A stretch of DNA of 6,811 nt from Planctomycetota bacterium (GCA_020860865.1 JAJBTL010000177.1:1-6811); one strand, 5' to 3'; positions 1 through 5,894 are shown, numbered from the stretch's first letter. Translations and numbers: made by a program. The notes: generated from the letters alone by a model not told the origin.

Positions 1-389
1 CTCTGGTCCAACCCGGCCCGGGTAATTGGCGACACGGTCCAGTCCTCGTGCAGGACCGGATGGTCAAGGGGCTTCTTGAACCGGCTGCCGACGCCGAAGG
101 CGGTTTCCTGGGTGAGGGCGTTCCGGAGCCGGTCGGCTTCGCCGACCAGGCTGGCGACGGGGATGTCGAGAACGGTCATTTTCATCCTGCAGGCGATATC
201 CATGCCGACGGCGTAGGGAATGACGGCGCCATCGGTGGCGAGGACGCCGCCAATCGGCAGGCCATAGCCCTGGTGGGCGTCCGGCATCAGTGCCGCCGCC
301 ACCGCCACCGGTAAGCGGCGGGCGCTTTCCATCTGGGCCAAAGCGCCTGGTTCGATATCGTCGCCCCATTGGCGGTAAGGAATGGCCAT
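1..389 (-). CDS. rtcB: RtcB-family RNA ligase, N-terminal 129 residues (3' end outside window)
   Basis: RtcB enzymes are Mn2+- and GTP-dependent cytoplasmic RNA ligases that join 2',3'-cyclic phosphate (or 3'-phosphate) ends to 5'-OH ends in tRNA splicing and RNA repair. The translated N-terminus carries the family hallmark MPDAHQGYGLPIGG at about residues 35-48. It is followed by VIPYAVGMDIACRM (56-69), in which Asp64 and Cys67 correspond to the metal-binding Asp and Cys of the classical DINCG motif. A later stretch, ETAFGVGSRFKK (95-106), also fits the family. The Arg after the Cys, in place of Gly, points to the divergent DI(G/A)CRM subfamily rather than the E. coli-type enzyme. ATG at 389 is preceded by AGAGG (397-401) at 7-nt spacing, which supports this start. 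The family is usually 400-480 residues, so about two thirds of the gene, including the guanylylated His, lies outside the window. Family assignment is sure; the physiological RNA substrate is not known. Confidence 0.93.
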   Translation of the reverse strand, partial: MAIPYRQWGDDIEPGALAQMESARRLPVAVAAALMPDAHQGYGLPIGGVLATDGAVIPYAVGMDIACRMKMTVLDIPVASLVGEADRLRNALTQETAFGVGSRFKKPLDHPVLHEDWTVSPITRAGLDQ

Positions 390-422
390 TCCGTATCCTC
401 TTCCTTCAAGTGTACCGTTGTG

Positions 423-434
423 ACAACCGGTTGT
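423..434. repeat. 12-nt perfect palindrome ACAACCGGTTGT in the rtcB leader
   Basis: ACAACCGGTTGT is perfectly self-complementary and overlaps the LexA-like palindrome (432-445) by three bases. The two hairpins cannot both form. It sits 34-45 nt upstream of the rtcB start. It could be half of a composite operator or one arm of alternative leader structures; function is unknown. Confidence 0.4.
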
Positions 435-445
435 TCGGCAGAACA
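432..445. promoter_or_regulatory. LexA-like palindrome upstream of rtcB
   Basis: The 14-mer TGTTCGGCAGAACA is a perfect 5-4-5 palindrome that extends to 6-4-6 at 431-446. It lies 43-56 nt before the rtcB start codon. It matches exactly TGTTC-N4-GAACA, the LexA-binding motif reported for Verrucomicrobia. The match and position are seen directly; LexA binding is inference, because the host phylum is unknown and no lexA gene is in view. In RNA it could equally form a 6-bp hairpin in the rtcB leader. No convincing -10 box could be placed beside it. Confidence 0.4.
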
Positions 446-528
446 ATCAGCCGTCGACGCAGAGCTTATTTCCATTGTAAACTGTCAAATCGCCGGTGAC
501 GGCATCTTTTCGGAAGATTGTAATTTAC

Positions 529-550
529 CATCGGGCCGAATGGGCCGATG
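529..550. repeat. Imperfect inverted repeat (hairpin) beside the candidate promoter
   Basis: CATCGG (529-534) pairs with CCGATG (545-550). After a G/G mismatch, CC (536-537) pairs with GG (542-543), closing a GAAT loop on the plus strand. The same bases also read as a direct repeat GGGCCGA-AT-GGGCCGA (533-548). It ends 9 bp before the TTGACC element at 560, a position where a regulator could act. No T-run follows on either strand, so it is not a simple intrinsic terminator. Confidence 0.35.
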
Positions 551-559
551 CGAAGGGAC

Positions 560-588
560 TTGACCAACGGGACGACAGGGAGTAGTAT
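560..588 (+). promoter_or_regulatory. Candidate sigma-70-type promoter, plus strand
   Basis: TTGACC (560-565, five of six consensus bases) is followed after exactly 17 bp by TAGTAT (583-588, four of six), inside a short AT-rich patch in otherwise GC-rich DNA. Transcription would start near 595. It would give an approximately 460-nt leader if it serves the MATE gene, or a 58-nt leader for the 29-codon frame at 653. This is seen by consensus only; the host's sigma factor preference is unknown. Confidence 0.3.
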
Positions 589-777
589 ACATATATGACC
601 TTCGGGTAAAATCCCGCGTTTTTGTGGCAAAAACCATCATTTTGAGACTATCATGAATCCTTGCGTCAAACTTCGCATCTACCGGAACCCGCGCTTTTTC
701 CTTATCAGCGTGGACGAGATGTATTGGTGTTCCCACCTTTAGGGTCTTCCGAAAATACACCGCTGTGTAAGGTCGTA

Positions 778-1016
778 GAGCCGTAACGCGGCTCCCGGCC
801 TTGTCCGTATTGGCTGCCGTATAACCGGGCGAATCGCGTCCGCGATTTCACGGCGATGACGGTCCAGCCACGCTCCCGGCGCTTTCCTCCACCGTTTACC
901 GGTTCATGGTGCGACTGTTCCAAAGGGAACGGGTCGGCCTCCCGGCATGGCTCACGCCATCGCCACCGCTACCGGCACGGAACGGCGGAAACGCGCGTCC
1001 GCGACGTTCTGTCGCG
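778..1016 (+). other. Chain of five short hairpins in the presumed MATE leader
   Basis: Five perfect short inverted repeats with 4-5-nt loops are seen. They are GAGCCG-TAACG-CGGCTC (778-794), AATCGC-GTCC-GCGATT (832-847), GTTCC-AAAG-GGAAC (917-930), ATGGC-TCAC-GCCAT (947-960) and CGCGAC-GTTCT-GTCGCG (1000-1016). None is followed by a T-run. They could form a structured leader or regulator sites, but GC-rich DNA makes short hairpins common. I do not recognise a known riboswitch, including the guanidine classes often linked to exporters. Confidence 0.3.
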
Positions 1017-1053
1017 TCGACGACGGGGGTAAACGCTCTTTCGGAGAGACTGC

Positions 1054-2019
1054 ATGTCCCTGCGTAGAAAGTTTCTTGGCAACGCCATTCCCACCGTTGT
1101 TTCGATGTGGATGTTTTCCTTATACACTATTATCGACGGCATTTTCGTCTCCGCCGGCGTCGGGCCGATGGCCCTGGCGTCGGTCAATTTGGCGATGCCG
1201 TTCATTAACCTGATCCTTGGGGCGTCGCTTCTCTTCTCGACCGGCGCCGCCGCCTACATTTCCATCCGGATGGGGAAGGGCGATCTGGCCGGCGCCAGGC
1301 AGGCGTATATGACCGTACTCGTGTCCCTCGCCGTCATCGCCTTCACCATTACCGGATTGACCATTGTTTTCCTGGACCCGCTCGTCCGCTTTCTCGGCGC
1401 TCCGGAAAGTCTGGCCGCTGATACCGGCATCTACCTGATGACGGTGGTGTATTTCGCTGTTTTTCAGATGCTCGGCTACTTCTTCGAAGTCATGAGCGTC
1501 GCCGACGGTTTTCCGAAAATGGCCACCGCCAGCGTCGCCATCGCCGGCGTCGTCAATATCGTCCTCGACTACCTGTTCGTCATCAGGTTCGGTTGGGGCG
1601 TTCAGGGCGCCGCCATCGCCACCGGCATCGCCCAGGTTGTCAGCCTCGGCTTCCTGGTCGCGCATGTCTGCCTGGCGAAGAACCGGTCGCTGGTTTTTTC
1701 CCGGTTCCGGTTCGAACCGCGTATTCTTCTTAAGTCGATTCCACTGGGGGTCGCCGATTCGATAACCGAGTTTTCCGTCGGCATCGTCGTCTTTCTCTTC
1801 AATCACCGGATCCTGCAGATGCTCGGTGAAGAAGGGTTGGTCAGTTACACCGTCATCGCCTACATAAATACGCTGGTCGTGATGACCATGTTCGGCCTGT
1901 CCCAGGGGATGCTTCCCCTCGTCGGCTACCATCACGGCAGCCGCGAGTGGGACAAGGTCAAACGCCTTCTCGGCCTCGGCGTGAAGGGGCGCTCGGCTGT
2001 TCCGTCGCCTGGTTCGTGA
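1054..2019 (+). CDS. MATE-family efflux transporter, N-terminal part (frameshifted)
   Basis: MATE proteins are inner-membrane antiporters that export drugs or cationic metabolites using Na+ or H+. This frame gives 321 residues with successive hydrophobic segments and family-typical stretches: VVNIVLDYLFVIRFGWGVQGAA (about 166-187, split here by a polar turn), followed by a GxPLVGYHHG-like region with GMLPLVGYHHGSREWDKVKRLL near 285-306. These resemble the MepA/DinF/NorM group. GGAGAG at 1043-1048, 5 nt before ATG 1054, supports the start. The last 10 residues (RSAVPSPGS and neighbours) are polar and unlike the family. The natural sequence resumes in another frame at about 1986, so this product would lack its last four or so membrane segments. 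Restoring one G in the run at 1986-1989 gives a normal-length 445-residue protein. Substrate cannot be told from sequence. Confidence 0.88.
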   Translation: MSLRRKFLGNAIPTVVSMWMFSLYTIIDGIFVSAGVGPMALASVNLAMPFINLILGASLLFSTGAAAYISIRMGKGDLAGARQAYMTVLVSLAVIAFTITGLTIVFLDPLVRFLGAPESLAADTGIYLMTVVYFAVFQMLGYFFEVMSVADGFPKMATASVAIAGVVNIVLDYLFVIRFGWGVQGAAIATGIAQVVSLGFLVAHVCLAKNRSLVFSRFRFEPRILLKSIPLGVADSITEFSVGIVVFLFNHRILQMLGEEGLVSYTVIAYINTLVVMTMFGLSQGMLPLVGYHHGSREWDKVKRLLGLGVKGRSAVPSPGS

Positions 2020-2390
2020 TCTGCGAAGTCTTCGCCGGCGTCATCGTCTCCCTGTTCATTGACGCGGCGGCGGAGCCGCGACTGTTCGCGGAAACGGTGT
2101 CGGCGTTCCGGCTTTATTCCCTGTCGTTTCTGTTCATGGGATTGAACGTCATTCTTTCAACCTGGTTTTCGGCGGTGGAACGGCCGCGTCCGGGTATTGC
2201 CGTGTCGATCGGGCGTGCGCTCGTGATGGCGGGTGTGATGCTTTATGTCGCGTCGGCCCTTCTTGGTCCCACCGGCATCTGGATATCCGCCGCGTTATCC
2301 GAACTGGTGTGTCTGGTCGCGGCCGGGCTGTTCTATTTTCGTTTTCTACAGACCCGCGATGCGGCGCCGGTTCCGGCCCGGGTATCGTGA
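1986..2390 (+). pseudogene. MATE-family efflux transporter, C-terminal part, displaced by a -1 frameshift
   Basis: This is the remaining 134 codons of the MATE gene, read one base back from the upstream frame. Re-reading G1986 joins ...LGLGVK (ending at residue 311) to GALGCSVAWFVICEVF, a natural transmembrane helix. Further hydrophobic helices follow, near AFRLYSLSFLFMGLN, IGRALVMAGVMLYV and WISAALSELVCLVAAG, with a stop at 2388-2390. An open frame in this phase extends upstream to a GTG at 1947, but that part has no Shine-Dalgarno site and no membrane character. It is therefore unlikely to be translated as an independent gene. The break falls in a GGGG run, the typical place for a sequencing error or a slip mutation. 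Both fragments are otherwise intact, which suggests an error or a very recent mutation. Confidence 0.8.
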
Positions 2391-2430
2391 TAGTATCGCG
2401 AACGACTATTCGACAGTTGTAAAACAAAAT

Positions 2431-2468
2431 AAAGAAGCCATCCTCGACTGCGGGGGTGGCTTCTTTTT
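2431..2468. terminator. Bidirectional intrinsic terminator between the convergent MATE and ABC genes
   Basis: AAAGAAGCCATCC (2431-2443) pairs with GGGTGGCTTCTTT (2454-2466), with one T-G wobble, around a 10-nt loop. On the plus strand the stem runs into a TTTTT tract. On the minus strand the A-rich 2421-2433 stretch supplies the T-rich tail. It lies 41 bp after the MATE stop and 37 bp after the ABC stop, so it can end both convergent transcripts. Confidence 0.88.
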
Positions 2469-2504
2469 ATTCGCCTTGGTCTTTCCTACGTACACCAGGT
2501 CCCG

Positions 2505-4307
2505 TTAAACCGCCGCGTCGCTTCCCGCTTCTAGGGTTTGGGCAATCTTGGCGATGTTGAGACTCCTGGCCGAAGCGTCGAAAATTTCCTTGTAGGTTCC
2601 CGACGCGTTATAGACCTCCTGGTGGGTGCCGTGTTCGACCAGGCGGCCGCTCTTTAAAACATATATGCATTCCGCATCGATTATTTGCGAAATGGAATGG
2701 GAAATAATAACCACGGTCCGGTTTTGCTTGATCGCGTCCAGGCTGTTCTTGATCTGTTCCGTCGACACCGCGTCGAGGCTGGCGGTCGGTTCGTCTAGAA
2801 AGATGATTGGCGGATTTTTAAGAAAAAGTCGGGCGATGGCGATTTTCTGCTGTTGCCCGCCCGACAGGGCGAGGGCCGATGTCCTGTAGCCGTCCGGAAG
2901 CTGGGCGACCTGATCGTGGAGATACGATTTCCGCGCCGCCTCCATGACCTCGTCCATGCTGGCGTTCGGCTTGCCGTAGCGGATGTTTTCTTCTATTGTC
3001 CCGTTGAAGATGTGATTCTTCTGGAGGACCAGGCCGATGTTTCGGCGCACCGCTTCCGTGTTCCATTCCTGCAGGGAAACGCCGTCGAGGAGAATTTCCC
3101 CGGAATCCGGCTGGTAGAACTTGTCGAGAAGGTTTATGAGGGTCGATTTGCCCGCGCCGGACAGACCGACAAGGGCGGTTACCTCGCCGGGACCGATAGT
3201 CATGGAGATGTCCGAAAGGGTCGGCTTGGCGTTTCCCGGATAGGTGAAGCGAAGATCCCGGATGGTGAACTCGCCCCGCACCGTCTCCGGCGCGTAGGTG
3301 CCGGACGATTCGACTTCCTGGTCGGCATGGAGAATGTCGAAGAATCCTTCCGAATAGATAAGGGCGTCGTTCAGTTGATCGTAAATGACGTGGAGCTGCC
3401 GTATGGGCGCGGTGACGTTGTTGAGAAGTAGAATATGAAACATTATCGCGCCGATGGTCATCTGTCCATGCAGGACGAAATAGGTGGTGAGGATGATGAT
3501 GGCGACGACGCCCATCTGTTCTATGAAATTCTTCATGCCGTCGTAGAGAAAACTCATGCGGCGAATAGCCATTTGGGCGCTTGTCAAATCTATTTGCAGG
3601 CCGAGTTGTTTTTCCGCCTCGACGTCTTCCCGTAGAAACGATTTGATGACCGGAATCGATTCGAGAATCGACAGAATTCCCTGACTTTTCCGTTCCCGCA
3701 AACTCCGGATAACCCGCCGTGAGCCGGCCAGGCGGATGGCCTGGTTCCGGGACACCGCGTAGTAAATCGGGACAATGGTGAAGCCGGTGAGGCCGACGTA
3801 GAAATTGGCGTTGAACATCATGACGAGGGCGACGACGGCGTTGGCGAACAGGGGCAGAATGTCTATGAAGAAGTTCTGCACCATCCTGGTAATGCTTTCG
3901 ACGCCACGGTCGATACGGGTCTGGATCATGCCGGGCTGGTTGCCGCCGGAACTGAAAAAGGCCAGGCGATAGGTCAGGATGCGGCCGACAACGGCCTGGG
4001 CCAGGTCGCGGGAAATATAGATGCGAAGCTTTTCGCCATAGAACTTTTGCCCGAACTGGATGACAACGTTCAGGACTTCTTTTCCGACCAGGATGCCGGT
4101 GATGGTGAGGAGGATGGTCCAGCCGACCTTCATTCCCTGATGGTGCTCGACCAGCCCGTTGATGGAATCGACGGTGTAACGGAGCGCCCAGGCATTGACC
4201 TGGGCGGTCAGGGAACCGAGAAGGGTCAGGACCAGGGCGAAGACGACCAGTCCCCGGTAGGGACGGACATAGGGGCGAATCTTTTCGAATAACTGCAGTA
4301 GTGACAT
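2505..4307 (-). CDS. ABC exporter half-transporter (fused transmembrane and ATPase domains)
   Basis: This is a complete 600-residue type IV ABC exporter subunit of the MsbA/multidrug/lipid family, acting as a dimer in the cytoplasmic membrane. Residues about 15-300 form the transmembrane domain, with hydrophobic segments near 20-42, 62-84, 146-188 and 263-298. The ATPase follows: FTYPG A-loop Tyr356, Walker A GLSGAGKST (381-389), Q-loop Gln429, signature LSGGQ (481-485), Walker B IIFLDE with catalytic Glu506, D-loop SLD and H-loop His537. All catalytic residues are present, so a homodimer would have two active sites; no partner subunit lies nearby. ATG 4307 is the only reasonable start: an in-frame TGA lies shortly upstream and the next Met is residue 59. 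Its Shine-Dalgarno (GGAAAG) is weak and distant. A 34-residue tail follows the ATPase core. It is transcribed separately from the FIST gene because a terminator lies between. The cargo is unknown. Confidence 0.95.
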   Translation of the reverse strand: MSLLQLFEKIRPYVRPYRGLVVFALVLTLLGSLTAQVNAWALRYTVDSINGLVEHHQGMKVGWTILLTITGILVGKEVLNVVIQFGQKFYGEKLRIYISRDLAQAVVGRILTYRLAFFSSGGNQPGMIQTRIDRGVESITRMVQNFFIDILPLFANAVVALVMMFNANFYVGLTGFTIVPIYYAVSRNQAIRLAGSRRVIRSLRERKSQGILSILESIPVIKSFLREDVEAEKQLGLQIDLTSAQMAIRRMSFLYDGMKNFIEQMGVVAIIILTTYFVLHGQMTIGAIMFHILLLNNVTAPIRQLHVIYDQLNDALIYSEGFFDILHADQEVESSGTYAPETVRGEFTIRDLRFTYPGNAKPTLSDISMTIGPGEVTALVGLSGAGKSTLINLLDKFYQPDSGEILLDGVSLQEWNTEAVRRNIGLVLQKNHIFNGTIEENIRYGKPNASMDEVMEAARKSYLHDQVAQLPDGYRTSALALSGGQQQKIAIARLFLKNPPIIFLDEPTASLDAVSTEQIKNSLDAIKQNRTVVIISHSISQIIDAECIYVLKSGRLVEHGTHQEVYNASGTYKEIFDASARSLNIAKIAQTLEAGSDAAV

Positions 4308-4475
4308 GCGGACCGCTTTCCACGGCTGGGGCGCGTTGCCTCACCCGGACCGGCGGTCGAAACATAACGCCGGACCAGCACGCCATTCCCGATTATCGCG
4401 ACGGCGACGGCGGAATGGAAGAGGATGGCGGTAAAACCCGCGGCGGAGCGGCGGTCGACCGTTTTCCATTTTCTG
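4308..4475 (-). other. Leader region of the ABC exporter gene
   Basis: Between the upstream terminator and the ABC start there are 168 bp without a supported gene. A GATAAT on the minus strand (4392-4397, five of six -10 bases) is the best promoter hint and would start transcription about 80 nt before the ATG. No good -35 stands at 16-18 bp from it, so the promoter is not called. No riboswitch or operator is recognised. Confidence 0.3.
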
Positions 4476-4511
4476 AAAAAAGCCTCGGCGCCGCCGTTGA
4501 CGGCACCGAGG
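4476..4511 (-). terminator. Intrinsic terminator of the FIST gene
   Basis: Read on the minus strand, CCTCGGTGCCG (4511-4501) pairs with CGGCGCCGAGG (4493-4483) over 11 bp, including one U-G wobble, around a 7-nt loop. CTTTTTT (4482-4476) follows at once. It begins about 65 nt after the FIST stop codon and separates that gene from the ABC exporter gene on the same strand. Confidence 0.9.
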
Positions 4512-4576
4512 TGTTAAGCATTGGTTTGACGTTGAGAGTGCGGTTTACAGTTCTATCGCTGGTAATGAAATAGAAA

Positions 4577-5782
4577 TCAGGCCTCGACCGGAATCGAGAA
4601 CAGGCAAAACACACCGGTCCAGTCGAGCGTACGCGGCACGTGTTTTATCGGGGCGATTTCCACGCCGGAATAGATGCCGAGGAGCGGCACCCGGTCCGCC
4701 ACCGAATCCTGAACAACGACGGCGTCCTCCAGGTCGCCGCCGAATTTCGCCGCCCGACCGGCGCAGTCGATGTAGAAGGCGAACACCGGCCGGCGGTTCT
4801 GGCTGGCGGCGCGGGTGAACAGGTTTTCAATCTTCGGCGCGATATACTCGAGGTCGAGGCTTCGGTACATCAGGCGGAACTCGGTGCCGGCCACCATGTC
4901 GGACTCGAACATGGTGATGCCCTGCCGGTGTTCGTCGATGGCGAGGCAGAGGCGGTTGGCGTAGCTGCTTTCCTCCTTGCCGCTCGGATCCCGGTTGACG
5001 CCGAAGATGATGAAGAACGGAAATTCCTCGACCGGCAGCGACGGCTGAATCTGGGACGCCATGTAGGACAGGGCGGGCTGGTTGTCGATTTCGAGAATGG
5101 TCTGGCCGTCGGATTTCGTGACGGTGTAGGTCTTCCCGTACGGCCGGCAGCCGTGCAGGATGCAGCTTTCAAGCTTCATGGCGCCGGGGAAAGATATGGC
5201 CATGGCGAAGCTGCTCTGGACTTTGTTCCCGGTCCAGAGCCACGACGGCGACAACTCGTAATCGCCCTGCAAGCCGGCGCCGACCATGTCCGGCGGCAAA
5301 TAGCCGAGAGCTTTTTCCATGCCGGCGAGGAGCGGCGTGGCGAGGTTGAGGTTGACGCCGAGTTCGTTCCGGTTGATGGCGTCGTAGAGAAGCATTATCG
5401 GCGCGCCGCGTTCGTAACCGGATTCCTTCAGTTCGTTCCCAAGGCTGACGCCGATGAGATTTTCGTTGCCAGCCAGGCCGCCCTTGCCGACCATGGTGAG
5501 GTTGACGCCGTCCAGCCAGATGGCGGCGACGCCGACCTGGGCGCCGGCATAGCCGAAAGAGTCGTTCGTTATGACCCCGGCCGCGGCGCCGCCGATGACC
5601 GGAATGTCGCCGAGAACGGCGGTGACGGCGGCCCGAAGAAAGTTCGGGTTGTGCCGGGCGGTGCAGAATAAGAGGGCGACGTCCGGGTTGCGCCGCTTGG
5701 TGTTGGCCAGGGCCTGGTTGGCCGCGTGGGTTCCGGCCGTTTCCGTGTCCGGATGTTCGCTAAAACCGACTCGCACGTACAT
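4577..5782 (-). CDS. Stand-alone FIST-domain sensory protein (FIST_N + FIST_C)
   Basis: FIST domains are small-ligand sensors usually found in signal transduction proteins; amino acids have been proposed as ligands. The 401-residue product fits FIST_N (about 30-200) followed by FIST_C (about 230-385). Supporting stretches are NPDVALLFCTARHN (32-45), IPVIGGAAAGVITNDSFGYAG (60-80, the N-domain glycine-rich core), CRPYGKTYTVTKSDG (212-226), AFYIDCAGRAAKFGG (335-349) and LLGIYSGVEIAPI (367-379), the C-domain hallmark. There is no signal peptide, membrane helix, kinase, chemotaxis or GGDEF module. It must therefore act as a free cytoplasmic sensor or binding protein, or through a partner encoded elsewhere. 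AAGGAG lies 7 nt before ATG 5782, a strong site fixing the start. The gene diverges from the secreted-protein gene at 5930 and ends in its own terminator at 4476-4511. Ligand and partner are unknown. Confidence 0.9.
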   Translation of the reverse strand: MYVRVGFSEHPDTETAGTHAANQALANTKRRNPDVALLFCTARHNPNFLRAAVTAVLGDIPVIGGAAAGVITNDSFGYAGAQVGVAAIWLDGVNLTMVGKGGLAGNENLIGVSLGNELKESGYERGAPIMLLYDAINRNELGVNLNLATPLLAGMEKALGYLPPDMVGAGLQGDYELSPSWLWTGNKVQSSFAMAISFPGAMKLESCILHGCRPYGKTYTVTKSDGQTILEIDNQPALSYMASQIQPSLPVEEFPFFIIFGVNRDPSGKEESSYANRLCLAIDEHRQGITMFESDMVAGTEFRLMYRSLDLEYIAPKIENLFTRAASQNRRPVFAFYIDCAGRAAKFGGDLEDAVVVQDSVADRVPLLGIYSGVEIAPIKHVPRTLDWTGVFCLFSIPVEA

Positions 5783-5886
5783 GGTGTATCTCCTTGGCCG
5801 GGATGCCGTATGGCCGCTCCGGCGTTATGGTGTACTAATTCATGGCATAGGCATGCCGTAAAAACACATTGTACATTAATGCCGTT
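5781..5886 (+). repeat. Five regularly spaced ATG(G/C)(T/C)GT(A/T) octamers in the divergent region
   Basis: The octamers are ATGGTGTA at 5781, ATGCCGTA at 5803, ATGGTGTA at 5827, ATGCCGTA at 5853 and ATGCCGTT at 5879. All have the same orientation, with start-to-start spacings of 22, 24, 26 and 26 bp. They cover almost the whole control region between the FIST gene and the secreted-protein gene and straddle the tentative FIST promoter. The first overlaps the FIST start codon, so its ATG has another explanation. The array may be a regulator binding array; this is inference. Confidence 0.4.
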
Positions 5887-5894
5887 CGAGTCAA
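5868..5894 (-). promoter_or_regulatory. Tentative promoter of the FIST gene
   Basis: On the minus strand TTGACT (5894-5889, five of six) is followed after 15 bp by TACAAT (5873-5868, five of six). Both boxes are good but the spacer is two bases short of ideal. The start would lie near 5861, giving an approximately 78-nt leader. No comparable promoter was found for the plus-strand gene in the same gap. Confidence 0.27.

Larger units (their letters stand above)
390..1053. other. 664-bp divergent intergenic region between rtcB and the MATE gene
   Basis: No gene here is well supported. Starting from rtcB it holds that gene's leader with two overlapping palindromes (423-446). Next come an isolated TTGACA on the minus strand (483-488) without a good -10, an imperfect hairpin at 529-550 and a candidate plus-strand promoter at 560-588. 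Two small hairpins follow: CGGG/CCCG (603-616, followed by CGTTTTT) and GTTTTTG/CAAAAAC (618-634). A 29-codon plus-strand reading frame at 653-742 has only a weak GAG upstream and is not called as a gene. From 778 onward there is a chain of short GC-rich hairpins up to the MATE ribosome binding site. A 91-codon minus-strand frame (485-760) begins with GTG, lacks a Shine-Dalgarno site and resembles nothing I recognise. Confidence 0.6.

Noticed and set aside
483..488. Perfect TTGACA on the minus strand upstream of rtcB
   Set aside because: No acceptable -10 hexamer stands 16-18 bp downstream; the nearby TACAAT is only three bases away.
603..624. CGGG-TAAAAT-CCCG followed by CGTTTTT as a terminator
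   Set aside because: The stem is only four base pairs, and no upstream plus-strand gene needs termination there.
485..760. 91-codon minus-strand frame in the first intergenic region
   Set aside because: GTG start without a Shine-Dalgarno site, no recognisable similarity, and it would run into the rtcB control region.
595..1053. Guanidine-type or other known riboswitch ahead of the exporter
   Set aside because: None of the conserved sequence blocks of the ykkC/guanidine classes could be found by eye.
1120..1935. 271-codon minus-strand frame opposite the MATE gene
   Set aside because: Asp/His/Gly-rich antisense shadow; the plus-strand frame has clear membrane helices and MATE motifs.
1981..1992. 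Programmed -1 frameshifting in the MATE gene
   Set aside because: The heptamer is not a canonical slippery site, and MATE exporters are not known to use frameshifting; a lost G is simpler.
2818..4386. Long minus-strand open frame of 522 codons overlapping the ABC gene
   Set aside because: It is the ABC exporter read in another frame: Arg-, Pro- and His-rich composition with no domain pattern, while the true frame has all ABC motifs.
4640..5671. 343-codon plus-strand frame opposite the FIST gene
   Set aside because: It is the antisense shadow of a GC-rich gene; no recognisable motif or ribosome binding site, and the FIST frame is clearly real.
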